32,977 bases of DNA. Origin: DATGFB01 sp032160545 (GTDB lineage: Bacteria > Actinomycetota > Actinomycetes > Mycobacteriales > Jatrophihabitantaceae). The stretch is taken from positions 1 through 32,977 of the forward strand of contig JAVHVN010000189.1 in NCBI GenBank assembly GCA_032160545.1. Reading direction: 5' to 3'. The notes under the pieces are model-generated. The model did no database searches. It was not told the DNA's origin and saw nothing but the letters and a program-made list of their open reading frames with translations. Of the stretch, positions 1 to 8,660 are shown one piece after another; the first letter of the stretch is position 1, and every line of letters starts with the position of its first letter. The position numbers and the translations under genes are program-made.

Positions 1-53
1 AGCGCGCGGCTGCGGAAGGGCTCCCCGGAGGACGGGTACGCGAGACTCACCAT
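1..53 (-). CDS. 5' end of an unidentified protein, cut by the window edge
   Basis: An ATG on the minus strand is preceded at a spacing of about 6 nt by a strong AGGAGAG ribosome-binding site (57-69). The reading frame stays open for the 17 codons to the window edge and begins MVSLAYPSSGEPFRSRA. Nothing in this short stretch identifies a family. It runs the same way as the surface-protein gene upstream of it, and a terminator hairpin lies between them, so it is probably a separate transcription unit. The call rests on the RBS and start alone. Confidence 0.5.
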   Translation of the reverse strand, partial: MVSLAYPSSGEPFRSRA

Positions 54-128
54 GTCGTTCTCTCCTGGGGCGCTGGGCTCACCTCAATGTAACGAGAGTT
101 GCGCCGCTCTGGAAACGGTCGTACGCAG

Positions 129-164
129 GAAAGGCCCGCCTCCGAGGTCGGAGCCGGGCCCTTC
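129..164 (-). terminator. Terminator hairpin after the surface-protein gene
   Basis: An inverted repeat built from AAGGCCCG..TCCGA and TCGGA..CGGGCCCTT lies 14 nt beyond the stop codon at 178. There is no long T-run, as is usual in high-GC actinobacteria. It separates the surface-protein gene from the gene starting at 53. Confidence 0.6.
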
Positions 165-177
165 CTGGTGCTGTCGA

Positions 178-1755
178 TCAGAGGATGTGCCGTGCGCGCA
201 ACCGGTAGAACGCCAGGCCGCCACCCGCGAGCACGATGCCCGCGGCAAGCAGGATGAGCGACGACGACGCGGAGCCGCCACCACGCCCCTCACCGGCCGG
301 GATACCGGTCGGCAGGTGGGTGTTCAGGGGCGGCGTGATGGACTCCGACGGGGGTGGCGGCGTCACGACCTGCGGGTTCGACGGGCCGGCCGCCGCGTTC
401 GCCAGGGCGAGGGTGGCGAGCGGATCGCCCACCAGGTTGATCTCGATCGCCCGGACGATCGTCTGCCCGGGGACGACCGCGGTTGCCTGGTTCGGTGTCG
501 CCTCGAGTGCGCTGGTGAAGGTGCCGGGCTTCCCGTTCGGCTGCACGTTGATGCCGATGTCGACCAGCTTCTTGAGCACCGTGCCGAGCGGGGCGAGCGG
601 ACTGGCGCCACCGACGCTGCCGCCGAGCTTGGTCAGCAGCGCCGTGATCGCCTTCTGCAGCGACGCGTTGGCGTTGAAGAGCAGGTTGATCAGCGGGTGC
701 AGTGCCCCCGGCGTGCACGAGCTGAGCGACGTCTTGAGGCCGCCGACCAGCCCGTTGATCGCGTTGGCCAGACCGGCCGCCAGGCCGGTCGGGCTGGTCA
801 GGTAGTTGAGCAACAGGTCGATCAGGTCGGTGTTGGCCGGAAGATGGTTGAGGTTGTTCGAGGAGCCGAGCAGCACGTCGAGCAACTGGTCGAGGCTGAG
901 CGTGATCTTGCCCGTCGTCGGGCTGATCGTGATCGCGCCGTTCTCGAGAGTGAGGTCGGGGAGGCTGCCGGTGGTGAGCGGGCAGCTCGCCGGGATGTTC
1001 AGGTGCAGGTTCTTCGCACCGTTACTCAGCTGGGTGAGCAACGTGCCCACCGGGCCGATGACGCCCGTCAGGACGCTGCCGAGCAGCGGCGACTCGGCGA
1101 CCAGGTCGATGCCGGCAATGCCGTACGCGGTCGAACCCGGCTTGCCCTTGCCCGCGGGCGTGGAGGCGAGCGCCGAGACCGCGCCGATGCTGAGCTTCAC
1201 GCCGCCCACGGCGTTCGCGGTCGTGCCGCCGGGAACCGGCACGCCGGTGTTGCCCGCGATGCCGCTCGCGCTGAGGTCGATCGTCGCATCGGCGGGAAAG
1301 GCGTTGTTGTTGCCGCCGACGGACACGCCGCCGGAGTTGAGCACCGCACCGGACGCGCCGTAGGAGTAGCCGTCGCTCTTCGCGACCGCCACCTGGTTGA
1401 CGGCGCCGAGCTTGACGCCGAGCAGCTGCGGGAACTGCAGTGCACCCGTCAGCGGGAGGTCGATCGCCTGCAGCACGTTGACATCGAGCGGGTTCTGGTC
1501 GGTGACGCTGCCCGGGTTGACGGCACGCGCATCCTTGATGTCGGCAATCTGTTGGATCGGGTTCTTACCGAGTGCGCCGTCGAGGAAGCGCCCGACCGAC
1601 TGCGAGTTCGGCAGTGCCGCGGCGGACGCCCCCTGCGTGCCGATGACGGTTGTTCCGGCGACCACCAGTCCGGCGACCGCGATCGCCGCAATGATCCGGC
1701 CGCTGCGGCCGCCCTGCGCTTTGTGCAGCCGTGAGCCGTCGATGTTCTTGCGCAT
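178..1755 (-). CDS. Secreted surface protein, choice-of-anchor-G-like, with C-terminal membrane anchor
   Basis: A 525-aa exported protein. The N-terminus is basic, with a signal-peptide hydrophobic segment (about residues 20-40) ending near ASAAALPNSQS. The long body is rich in Gly, Leu, Asn, Ser and Thr and resembles actinobacterial choice-of-anchor-G proteins. The C-terminus has a Pro/Thr-rich linker, HLPTGIPAG, a Gly/Ser spacer, one transmembrane helix and the basic tail RLRARHIL, so it is probably cell-surface or membrane anchored. The LPTG is not a canonical sortase motif because it is not directly followed by the helix. The start chosen is the ATG at 1755, with GGGGGAAAG upstream and a classical signal peptide; a start 19 codons earlier would put a Cys-rich stretch ahead of the signal. 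The family call is by resemblance only. No ligand or enzymatic role can be read. Confidence 0.75.
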   Translation of the reverse strand: MRKNIDGSRLHKAQGGRSGRIIAAIAVAGLVVAGTTVIGTQGASAAALPNSQSVGRFLDGALGKNPIQQIADIKDARAVNPGSVTDQNPLDVNVLQAIDLPLTGALQFPQLLGVKLGAVNQVAVAKSDGYSYGASGAVLNSGGVSVGGNNNAFPADATIDLSASGIAGNTGVPVPGGTTANAVGGVKLSIGAVSALASTPAGKGKPGSTAYGIAGIDLVAESPLLGSVLTGVIGPVGTLLTQLSNGAKNLHLNIPASCPLTTGSLPDLTLENGAITISPTTGKITLSLDQLLDVLLGSSNNLNHLPANTDLIDLLLNYLTSPTGLAAGLANAINGLVGGLKTSLSSCTPGALHPLINLLFNANASLQKAITALLTKLGGSVGGASPLAPLGTVLKKLVDIGINVQPNGKPGTFTSALEATPNQATAVVPGQTIVRAIEINLVGDPLATLALANAAAGPSNPQVVTPPPPSESITPPLNTHLPTGIPAGEGRGGGSASSSLILLAAGIVLAGGGLAFYRLRARHIL

Positions 1756-1926
1756 ACGTGCTTTCCCCCTCGTGACCCGCCGCGTACAACACATCGGGCA
1801 CCGGCTGCCCACACGACGTCGCCCAATCCTGAGCTACACCATGTAACGACTGGGTGAGGTGATGGTCACGGAGACGATCATGACAATCGATCACTGCCGC
1901 ACGTCAGCGGGAGTGTGACGAGATCG
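1756..1926. other. Intergenic region between the surface protein and choD
   Basis: 171 bp holding the leader of the surface-protein gene and the 3' flank of choD, both on the minus strand. The only clear signal is the ribosome-binding site at 1760-1770. GATC-rich partial palindromes near 1876-1895 are too short to call. Confidence 0.4.
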
Positions 1927-3636
1927 TCAGGCGGTACGCGTGCCGGGCATCCCCATCGGCGTCTGACGGCCGGTGCGCAGGGCGGCCGGCGCGTGATCGG
2001 GGACGACCGGGCTGCGGGGATGCACGGGGTCGATGCGCTGGTATCCGGCACCGATCGCAGGACGCTGATCGACCTCGCCCTTGTTCGGCCAGAAGGCCAT
2101 CGCACGCTCGGCCTGTGCCGTGATCGTCAGCGAGGGGTTGACGCCGAGATTTGCCGTGAGCGTCGAACCGTCGGCCACGTGCAGACCCTCGTACCCGTAC
2201 AGCCGCTGGTAGGGATCGATGACACCCGTGTCGGCCGACTGGCCGATGGCGCAGCCGCCGATGAAGTGCGCGGTCATGGGGATGTTCATCAGGTCACTCC
2301 AGGTGCCACCGGCCATGCCGCCGACGTTGTCCGCCAGCTGTCGAGCCGCGGCGTTGGCCACCGGGATCCAGGTCGGGGTGGGCTCGCCGTCACCCTGCAC
2401 CGAGGTGAGCTTGCCGCTCCTCTTGCGGCGGACGGTGATCGAGTTGTTCAGCGACTGCATGACCAGCAGGATCAGCACCCGCTCCGACCACTTGCGGGGG
2501 ATCAGCAGGCGGGCCTGCAGCGGGTTGCGGAGCATGGCGGCGAAGAACTGCAGCCAGCGCTGCCGCCGCGTCCCTCCGTCGGTGAGGAACGTGTTGAGCA
2601 GGCCCATCGCGTTGCTGCCCTTGCCGTAACGGACCGGCTCGATGTGGGTGTTCTCGTCCGGGTGCCACGACGAGGTGATCGCCACCCCGGACGTGTAGTC
2701 GTACTTCGGCTTGGGCGTCCGCACGCCGAGGATCGCCTCCGAGTTGGTGCGGGTGAGAAAGCCGAGCCGCGACGAGATCTTCGGCAGCGAGGTCGCGCGC
2801 AACTCGTGAAGCAGCTTCTGGGTGTTGTACGTGCCGGCCGAGAAGACCACCTGGTCGGCGGTGAACGTGCGGCTCGCCTTCGACGACCACGAGCCGGTGC
2901 GCACCGTGTCGACGGCATACCCGCCCGCCGCGATCGGACGAACGCCGGTCACCGTCGTCAGCGGGTGCACCTCTGCACCGCCTCGTTCAGCGAGCGCCAG
3001 GTAGTTCGTGACGAGCGTGTTCTTGGCGCCGTGCCGGCAGCCGGTCATGCACTCGCCGCATTGGATGCAGCCGGTGCGGTCGGGGCCCACACCGCCGAAG
3101 AACGGGTCGGGCACGCTCTGGCCGGGCTCCTGCTTCCCGTCGCGTCCGAAGAACACCCCGACCGGCGTCATGTGGAACGTGTCGGCCTTGCCGAACTGCT
3201 CGGCCAGTCGCTGCATCTCGATGTCGCTCGGCGTGACCGTCGGGTTCGTGACGACGCCGAGCATGCGCTTCGCCTGGTCGTAGTGCGGAGCGAGTTCGTC
3301 GCGCCAGTCGGTGATGTGCGCCCACTGCGGATCGGTGTAGAAGGCCGACAGGGGCTCGTAGAGCGTGTTGGCGTAGTTCAGGGAACCACCGCCCACCCCG
3401 GCACCGCCCAGCACCAGGACGTCCTTGAGGACGTGGATGCGCTGGATGCCGGTGAGGCCCAGCTTCGGTGCCCAGATGAAGTTGCGCAGCCGCCAGGACG
3501 TCTTCGGCAGGGTGTCGTTCGTGAAGCGGCGGCCGGCTTCGAGGACACCGACCCGGTACCCCTTCTCGGTGAGACGCAGCGCCGCGACGCTGCCGCCGAA
3601 GCCAGAACCGATGACCAGGACGTCGTAGTCCGCCAC
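1927..3636 (-). CDS. choD: GMC-family oxidoreductase, ChoD (cholesterol oxidase-like) type
   Basis: A 569-aa FAD-dependent oxidoreductase, close to the usual ~578 aa of mycobacterial ChoD. The N-terminal dinucleotide fold has GSGFGG at residues 10-15 and an acidic strand end at VLEAGRRF. GAGVGGGSLNYANTL and the C-terminal GGCAIG and NLGVNPSLTITAQAERA blocks are GMC hallmarks that place the FAD-binding and active-site regions. The middle carries TGCIQCGECMTGCRHGAKN, a C-x2-C-x2-C-x3-C cluster recalled from ChoD relatives. Members have been linked to 3-beta-hydroxysterol or other hydrophobic alcohol oxidation; the true substrate is unclear. No signal peptide is seen, so it is probably cytoplasmic. 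The start is a GTG with AAGGGGAG about 5 nt upstream. A palindromic operator sits about 27 bp upstream of the start. Confidence 0.85.
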   Translation of the reverse strand: MADYDVLVIGSGFGGSVAALRLTEKGYRVGVLEAGRRFTNDTLPKTSWRLRNFIWAPKLGLTGIQRIHVLKDVLVLGGAGVGGGSLNYANTLYEPLSAFYTDPQWAHITDWRDELAPHYDQAKRMLGVVTNPTVTPSDIEMQRLAEQFGKADTFHMTPVGVFFGRDGKQEPGQSVPDPFFGGVGPDRTGCIQCGECMTGCRHGAKNTLVTNYLALAERGGAEVHPLTTVTGVRPIAAGGYAVDTVRTGSWSSKASRTFTADQVVFSAGTYNTQKLLHELRATSLPKISSRLGFLTRTNSEAILGVRTPKPKYDYTSGVAITSSWHPDENTHIEPVRYGKGSNAMGLLNTFLTDGGTRRQRWLQFFAAMLRNPLQARLLIPRKWSERVLILLVMQSLNNSITVRRKRSGKLTSVQGDGEPTPTWIPVANAAARQLADNVGGMAGGTWSDLMNIPMTAHFIGGCAIGQSADTGVIDPYQRLYGYEGLHVADGSTLTANLGVNPSLTITAQAERAMAFWPNKGEVDQRPAIGAGYQRIDPVHPRSPVVPDHAPAALRTGRQTPMGMPGTRTA

Positions 3637-3662
3637 TGTCTCCCCTTGCCGCGAGGAGCGGT

Positions 3663-3683
3663 CTATTGACCACCGCTCAATAG
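3663..3683 (-). promoter_or_regulatory. Palindromic operator upstream of choD
   Basis: A perfect inverted repeat, CTATTGA-N7-TCAATAG, in a 21-bp AT-rich island. A possible -10 box, TAAACT, lies just upstream on the minus strand (3689-3694), so the palindrome would cover the transcription start. Size and symmetry fit a TetR-family dimer site. It does not match the KstR consensus I know. Confidence 0.65.
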
Positions 3684-3733
3684 CGGACAGTTTACGTCCG
3701 GGGCCTACCGCGCGCCAGGGTCAATCCGCAGGG

Positions 3734-4381
3734 TCAGCGGGTGGGGTGCACGCCCGTGACGATGAAGACGACGTGCCGCGCGACCGCGACGGCGTGATCG
3801 GCGTAGCGCTCGTAGTAGCGGCCGAGCAGCGCCAGGTCGATGGCAGCCCCGGTGCCCCGCATCCAGTTCGGCGACAGGATCAGCGTGAACAACTTGCGCC
3901 GCAGCGCGTCCATCGAGTCGTCCTCGGCCTCGATCGCCTGCGCGAGCGCGACGTCGCGCCCGTCGACGACGTCGGCGACCTTCGTGACGAGCGAGCGGGC
4001 GACCTCGCCCATCTGTGAGATCACGTCCCGCGCCTCGGGCGGCACCGCGGCGTCGGGGTAGCGCAGTCGCGCGATCTTGGCGACATGGTGCGCGAGGTCG
4101 CCCATGCGCTCGAGGTCGGCCGAGAGGTGGATCGTGCTGATGAGCAGCCGCAGGTCGGTGGCGACCGGCTGCTGCTGGGCGATCAGCTGGAAACAGCGGT
4201 CGTCGAGCTCCGCGCGAAGCGCGTCGATGCGGGCGTCGTCGGCGATGACCTGGTCAGCCAGCACGATGTTGGAGTCGAGCAGCGCCTGGGTGGCACGGTC
4301 CATCGCGACGGCGACCAGCTTGGTCATCTCGATGACGCGCTTGCCGATGTCGTCGAGTTCGTCGTGAAAGATGTCGCGCAT
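3734..4381 (-). CDS. phoU: Phosphate transport regulator PhoU (PhoY type)
   Basis: A 215-aa all-helical protein with two PhoU repeats. The first repeat has the family's conserved acidic face (LISTIHLSADLERMGDLAHH, about residues 79-98) that binds metal; the second repeats it as LALLGRYYERYADHAV near residues 183-198. PhoU couples the Pst transporter to the phosphate-sensing two-component system and limits phosphate uptake. It is the last gene of the pst operon, 43 nt after pstB. The start ATG has AAGGA about 10 nt upstream. In M. tuberculosis the equivalent phoY2 also neighbours mshD and glnR. Confidence 0.93.
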   Translation of the reverse strand: MRDIFHDELDDIGKRVIEMTKLVAVAMDRATQALLDSNIVLADQVIADDARIDALRAELDDRCFQLIAQQQPVATDLRLLISTIHLSADLERMGDLAHHVAKIARLRYPDAAVPPEARDVISQMGEVARSLVTKVADVVDGRDVALAQAIEAEDDSMDALRRKLFTLILSPNWMRGTGAAIDLALLGRYYERYADHAVAVARHVVFIVTGVHPTR

Positions 4382-4424
4382 GCGTGCGGTTCCTTACCTC
4401 GTCGGTGTCGGCCGGGGCTGGGAG

Positions 4425-5204
4425 TCAGCCGAAGCGGCCTGAGATGTAATCCTCGGTCCTCTTGTCGCTCGGGTTGGAGAAGATCCTCTGCGTGTCGTCC
4501 ATCTCGACCATCTGACCCGGTTTGCCGATGCCCGCGAGGTTGAAGAACGCCGTGCGGTCCGATACCCGCGCGGCCTGCTGCATATTGTGCGTCACTATCA
4601 CGATCGTGTACTCGCTCTTGAGTTCCTGGATGAGGTCCTCGATGGCGAGCGTCGAGATCGGGTCCAGCGCCGAGCACGGCTCGTCCATGAGCAGCACCTG
4701 CGGCTTGACCGCGATCGCGCGCGCGATGCACAGGCGCTGCTGCTGCCCTCCGGACAGGCCGGCACCGGGCTTGCTGAGCCGGTCCTTCACCTCGTCGAAG
4801 AGGTTGGCCGCGCGCAGTGACTTCTCGACGACGTTGTCGAGCTCGGCCTTCCTCATCCGCCCGCTCTGCAACTTCAGGCCCGCGACGACGTTGTCGTAGA
4901 TCGACATGGTCGGGAACGGGTTGGGGCGCTGGAAGACCATCCCGATCGTCCGGCGGACGTCGACCGGGTCAATCGAGCTGTCGTAGATGTCCTCTCCGTC
5001 GAGCAGCACGTTGCCCTCGACCCGAGCACCCGCGATCACCTCGTGCATGCGGTTCAGCGTGCGCAGCACCGTCGACTTGCCACACCCGGACGGGCCGATG
5101 AACGCGGTCACCGCACGGGGTTCGATGGTGAGGTTCACCTCGCTGACGGCGAGGAACTTGCTGTAGTAGATGTTGAGATTCTTGGCGTCGATGCGCTTGG
5201 CCAC
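4425..5204 (-). CDS. pstB: Phosphate ABC transporter ATP-binding protein PstB
   Basis: A 259-aa cytoplasmic ATPase that drives PstCA. Walker A GPSGCGKST is at 37-45, followed by the Q-loop, the signature LSGGQQQRL, Walker B VLLMDEPCSALD and the switch histidine in THNMQQA: the complete PstB set. The start is the GTG at 5204 with AGGAG 5 nt upstream, 8 nt after the pstA stop. The same open frame continues much further upstream across pstA, but that part is shadow. Length is normal for the family. Confidence 0.96.
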   Translation of the reverse strand: MAKRIDAKNLNIYYSKFLAVSEVNLTIEPRAVTAFIGPSGCGKSTVLRTLNRMHEVIAGARVEGNVLLDGEDIYDSSIDPVDVRRTIGMVFQRPNPFPTMSIYDNVVAGLKLQSGRMRKAELDNVVEKSLRAANLFDEVKDRLSKPGAGLSGGQQQRLCIARAIAVKPQVLLMDEPCSALDPISTLAIEDLIQELKSEYTIVIVTHNMQQAARVSDRTAFFNLAGIGKPGQMVEMDDTQRIFSNPSDKRTEDYISGRFG

Positions 5205-5212
5205 GGAAACTC

Positions 5213-6181
5213 CTAGGACTCGGTGACCTTGTTGAACCGCCCGACGAAGCGCGCCGCGAGGTTCAGGAACAGGACGATGACGATGAGGGTGAGCGCGGCG
5301 CCCCACATCCGGTCGGGAGCGTAGTTCGCGACCGACCCGGCGACCCGGTTGCCGTTGGCGTCGAGGTGGTAGGCACCGCTGCCGGTGGCGTGGTTGAGGT
5401 TGGTGAACTGGTCGTAGATGAGCCCCGGCAGCGTGCCCTGGGGCCCCGAGAGGAGGTTGCTGTTCAGGCCCGCCGAGTAGCCGACCAGGATCAGCAGCGG
5501 CGCCGTCTCGCCTGCGACGCGGGCGATGCCGAGGATGACGCCGGTGACCAGGCCGGTGAATGCCGTCGGAAGCACGATCTTCGTGATCGTCTTCCACTTC
5601 GGTACGCCCAGCGCGTACGAGGCCTCGCGCAGCTCGTTCGGGACGAGCCGCAACATCTCCTCCGTCGTCCGCACGATGACCGGGATCATCAGGATCACGA
5701 GTGCGAAGGACACCAACCAGCCCGAACCCAGCACGCCGAAGGTGGAGATGAACACCGCGTAGATGAACAGCGCGGCGACGATCGACGGGACGCCGGTGAG
5801 GATGTCGACCATGAACGTCGTGGCGCGCGCGAGCGGGCCGCGACCGTACTCGACCAGGTAGATGCCGACCAGGATCGCCACGGGCACCGAAATCACGGTG
5901 CACAGCGCCACCTGCTCGAGCGTGCCCAGGATCGCGTGCCACGCTCCGCCGCCCGGGTCGCTGAACGTCTTGTTGCGCTGCGTGCCGGTCCACCAGCCGG
6001 CGTGGACGACGACGTGGTAGCCCTTGGAGATCACGGTCCAGAGCAGCCAGACCAGCGGGACGAGCGCGACCAGGAAGGCGCCGACGACGAGCGTGCCGGC
6101 GAGGCCGTTCTTGAGCTTGCGGCGGCGCGAGACCGGGTGGAAGGGCGACGCCGAGGGTCGTGCCAGCGTTGCCGTGGTCAC
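5213..6181 (-). CDS. pstA: Phosphate ABC transporter permease PstA
   Basis: A 322-aa inner-membrane permease with about six transmembrane helices. The first is GLAGTLVVGAFLVALVPLVW, and the ABC permease EAA-like loop (ELREASYALGVPKWKTITKI) contacts PstB. The GTG start overlaps the pstC stop by 4 nt (GTGA) and has AAAGGA 6 nt upstream, which indicates translational coupling. An upstream ATG in the same frame lies inside pstC and is less likely. With PstC it forms the phosphate channel. Confidence 0.95.
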   Translation of the reverse strand: MTTATLARPSASPFHPVSRRRKLKNGLAGTLVVGAFLVALVPLVWLLWTVISKGYHVVVHAGWWTGTQRNKTFSDPGGGAWHAILGTLEQVALCTVISVPVAILVGIYLVEYGRGPLARATTFMVDILTGVPSIVAALFIYAVFISTFGVLGSGWLVSFALVILMIPVIVRTTEEMLRLVPNELREASYALGVPKWKTITKIVLPTAFTGLVTGVILGIARVAGETAPLLILVGYSAGLNSNLLSGPQGTLPGLIYDQFTNLNHATGSGAYHLDANGNRVAGSVANYAPDRMWGAALTLIVIVLFLNLAARFVGRFNKVTES

Positions 6182-7350
6182 GTGAAGTCCTTTCGCCGGT
6201 TCACGATCCATCGAGCCGCGGCGTTGACGACGAACGTCAGCACGAACAGCACGAGGCCGGCGGCGATGTACGCGCCGGTCGACGCCGGGTTGTTGAACTC
6301 GGCGGAGTTGCCGGCGATCTTCGACGCGATCGTCTCCCCGCCGTTGAAGATCGACAGGGAGTGGTTGCTCACCTTGGAGAGGATCAGCAGCACGGCGATG
6401 GTCTCACCGAGCGCGCGGCCGAGGCCGAGCATCGCGCCGCTCACCACGCCGGCCCGGCCGTAGGGCAGCACGGTCATCCGGATCATCTCCCACTTCGTGG
6501 ACCCGAGCGCGAGCGCGGCTTCCTTGTTGGCGCGGGGAGTTCGCTCGAAGACGTCGCGGCTGATCGCGGTCACGATCGGCAGGACCATGACGGCGAGCAC
6601 GACTCCGCCGTCGAAGACGCTGCCGCGGTCGACGCCCTTGTTCTTGAACAGCGGCAGGCCGCCGAGGTGGTACAGCGCATGCTGCACGCCCACGAGGTGC
6701 GGCGCCAGCACGCTGTAACCCCAGATGCCGTAGATGATCGACGGGATGGCGGCGAGCAGGTCGACGACGTACGCGACCGGCTTCGCGAGCCGCCGCGGCG
6801 CGTACTGCGTGATGAACAGCGCGATCCCGATGGCGATCGGCACGGCGATGATCAGAGCGACGAACGAGATCATCACCGTCGTGTAGAGCAGCGGTGCCAC
6901 GCCGAAGCGCAGGTTGCCGGGCGTCGGCGCCCACTCGGTGGACGTCAGGAAGTTGACCTTGTCGTCGGCGATCGAGCGCACCGACTTCACGATCAGGAAG
7001 ACCGCGACGAGCACCACGAGCACGATGACGAAACCCGACGCGCCGCCGGCAAGCCCGGCGAAGACGCGGTCGCCCACGCGCTTGCGACCGCCGGCCGAGA
7101 TCATCCCGGCGCCGAGTACCGGCGTGTCGTCGAGCGTGCTGACGCCGAGCGGCTGTGCGGAGCCGACGATGACATCCCTGGGCGGGTTCGTGGGCGGTGC
7201 GGTGGGGTCGTCCCCGAGGCTGTCGCCGCCGGTTGCGCGCGGGACGACGCCCTCGTCGCCGACGCGCGGAGGGGGAAGCGGCTGATCGTCGTTGTTCACG
7301 GTGCTCCGCGACTCTGTTGCCGTGGGAGGGGTGCTCCGGGGATCTGTCAT
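6178..7350 (-). CDS. pstC: Phosphate ABC transporter permease PstC
   Basis: A 390-aa permease. About 90 residues of Pro/Asp/Thr-rich, probably cytoplasmic N-terminus precede the first helix (about 100-125). The core has six helices, with the EAA-like loop around RANKEAALALGSTKWEMIRM. It pairs with PstA. Two starts are possible: the ATG at 7350 with a weak AGG, or the GTG at 7299 with GGAG 4 nt upstream, giving a protein 17 residues shorter. Either way the N-terminal extension is long for PstC. A strong hairpin separates it from pstS, so pstC-phoU expression probably depends on read-through. Confidence 0.93.
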   Translation of the reverse strand: MTDPRSTPPTATESRSTVNNDDQPLPPPRVGDEGVVPRATGGDSLGDDPTAPPTNPPRDVIVGSAQPLGVSTLDDTPVLGAGMISAGGRKRVGDRVFAGLAGGASGFVIVLVVLVAVFLIVKSVRSIADDKVNFLTSTEWAPTPGNLRFGVAPLLYTTVMISFVALIIAVPIAIGIALFITQYAPRRLAKPVAYVVDLLAAIPSIIYGIWGYSVLAPHLVGVQHALYHLGGLPLFKNKGVDRGSVFDGGVVLAVMVLPIVTAISRDVFERTPRANKEAALALGSTKWEMIRMTVLPYGRAGVVSGAMLGLGRALGETIAVLLILSKVSNHSLSIFNGGETIASKIAGNSAEFNNPASTGAYIAAGLVLFVLTFVVNAAARWIVNRRKDFT

Positions 7351-7381
7351 CTATGACCTGTCCGGCTCGCGGAAGACGAGA

Positions 7382-7424
7382 TCCGCCGGGTCCCCGGAGC
7401 GTAATGGCTCCGGGGCCCGGCGGA
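7382..7424 (-). terminator. Hairpin between pstS and pstC (partial terminator or mRNA end stabiliser)
   Basis: An 18-bp GC-rich stem (TCCGCCGGG..CCCCGGAGC with its complement), a single bulged T and a 6-nt loop (GTAATG), 26 nt after the pstS stop. There is no T-run. In operons encoding a binding protein and transporter, such a hairpin typically makes the binding-protein mRNA more abundant than that of the permeases. Confidence 0.75.
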
Positions 7425-7449
7425 CACCCGTGGAATCACTGACCCGACG

Positions 7450-8586
7450 TCAGCTGATCGTCGCGATCGATGCGTTCACCTGGGTCTGCAGCGCCGCCGG
7501 CAGCGGGGCGTAACCCAGCTGCGCCAGCGCGGCCTGGCCGCCATTGGCGGTGTAGCTGAGGAAGTTCTTGACGAACGTCCCCTTGGCCGCGTCGCTGTAC
7601 TTGGTGCAGACGATCTCGTACGTCACCAGGACGATCGGGTAGGCACCCGCCGTCTTGGTCGCGTAGTCGATCTTCAGGCTCAGGTCACCGGGACCGCTCG
7701 GCTTGACGGTCGCGGCCTCGGCGGCCTTGCTGGCGGTGTCCTTCGTCAGCTGGACCGGGCCGCCGCCGTTGTCGATCTCGGCGGTCGACAGCCCGCCGCT
7801 GACCGCGAACGAGAACTCGTCGTAGCCGATGGCGCCCTCGGTGCTGGCGATGGCGGCGGCGACACCCTGAGACTTGGCCTTACCCTGCCCGGCGAAGCCG
7901 GCCTTGGAGGAGTCCTTGTCAGGCGTCGAGGTGAACACCGTCGGTGCGGTGGCCGCGAGGTAGGTCTCGAAGTTCTGCGTCGTACCGGACGAATCCGAGC
8001 GGTAGATCACCGAGATCTTGGTCGACGGCAGCGTGACGCCGGAGTTCAGCGCCGCGATGGCCGGGTCGTTCCAGGTCGTGATCTTGCCGAGGAAGATCTT
8101 CGCGATCGTCTCGCCGTTGAGCACCAGCTTGCTGACGCCGTTCAGCTTGTACGCGATCGCGATCGGGCCGACCACCATCGGCAGGTCCATAGCCGCGCTG
8201 CCGCATGCCGTCTGCGCCTTGGAGTACTCCCCCTTGGACACGCTGAGCGCCGAGTCCGACCCGGCGAAGTCGTCCTGCTTGGCGATGAACGCCGTGACGC
8301 CCGCGCCCGAGCCGGTCGGGTTGTAGTTGATCGTCGCGCCCGAGCAGGCCGACTGGTAGTCCTTGATCCACTGGTTGATCGCGTTCGTCTGCGCGGTCGA
8401 ACCCTGGCCGTTGAGCGTGCCGCTCGAGCACGTCGGAGCAGCGGCGGCCGTCGACGCCGCGGAGCTGCTTCCCGCGCCCGAGCTGGTGCTCGACGCAGAG
8501 GCGCTCGGCTTGGAGCTGGAGCACGCGGCGAGCGAAACCGCTGCCGCGAGGAGTCCGGCAGTGATGCCGACCCGGTACAGCTTCAC
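7450..8586 (-). CDS. pstS: Phosphate-binding lipoprotein PstS
   Basis: A 378-aa substrate-binding lipoprotein that captures phosphate outside the membrane for PstCAB. The signal peptide ends in lipobox LAAC with the lipidated Cys at 22, followed by a Ser/Ala-rich tether. Phosphate-binding loops are visible: TGSGAG at 91-96, FAGSDSALS and YRSDSSGTTQNFETYL. The start is a GTG with AGGGA about 6 nt upstream. It is the first gene of the operon and lies downstream of PHO-box repeats. Confidence 0.95.
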   Translation of the reverse strand: MKLYRVGITAGLLAAAVSLAACSSSKPSASASSTSSGAGSSSAASTAAAAPTCSSGTLNGQGSTAQTNAINQWIKDYQSACSGATINYNPTGSGAGVTAFIAKQDDFAGSDSALSVSKGEYSKAQTACGSAAMDLPMVVGPIAIAYKLNGVSKLVLNGETIAKIFLGKITTWNDPAIAALNSGVTLPSTKISVIYRSDSSGTTQNFETYLAATAPTVFTSTPDKDSSKAGFAGQGKAKSQGVAAAIASTEGAIGYDEFSFAVSGGLSTAEIDNGGGPVQLTKDTASKAAEAATVKPSGPGDLSLKIDYATKTAGAYPIVLVTYEIVCTKYSDAAKGTFVKNFLSYTANGGQAALAQLGYAPLPAALQTQVNASIATIS

Positions 8587-8622
8587 GTGGGTTCCCTTCG
8601 TAGAGACGTCCTGTCATGACCG

Positions 8623-8628
8623 AAGCTA
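8623..8628 (-). promoter_or_regulatory. Candidate -10 box of the pst operon
   Basis: TAGCTT on the minus strand fits the actinobacterial TANNNT pattern, about 37 nt upstream of the pstS start. The PHO box ends about 32 bp further upstream, a distance suited to activation by a PhoP-type regulator. No good -35 is seen, consistent with an activator-dependent promoter. Confidence 0.4.
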
Positions 8629-8660
8629 GGCAGGCAAGGTGGCCCCGCGGCGTGCCCAAA

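Noticed and set aside
52..1734. 560-codon open frame opposite the surface-protein gene
   Set aside because: Arg-rich, low-complexity translation with no RBS; a shadow of the minus-strand gene, as are most long frames in this GC-rich window.
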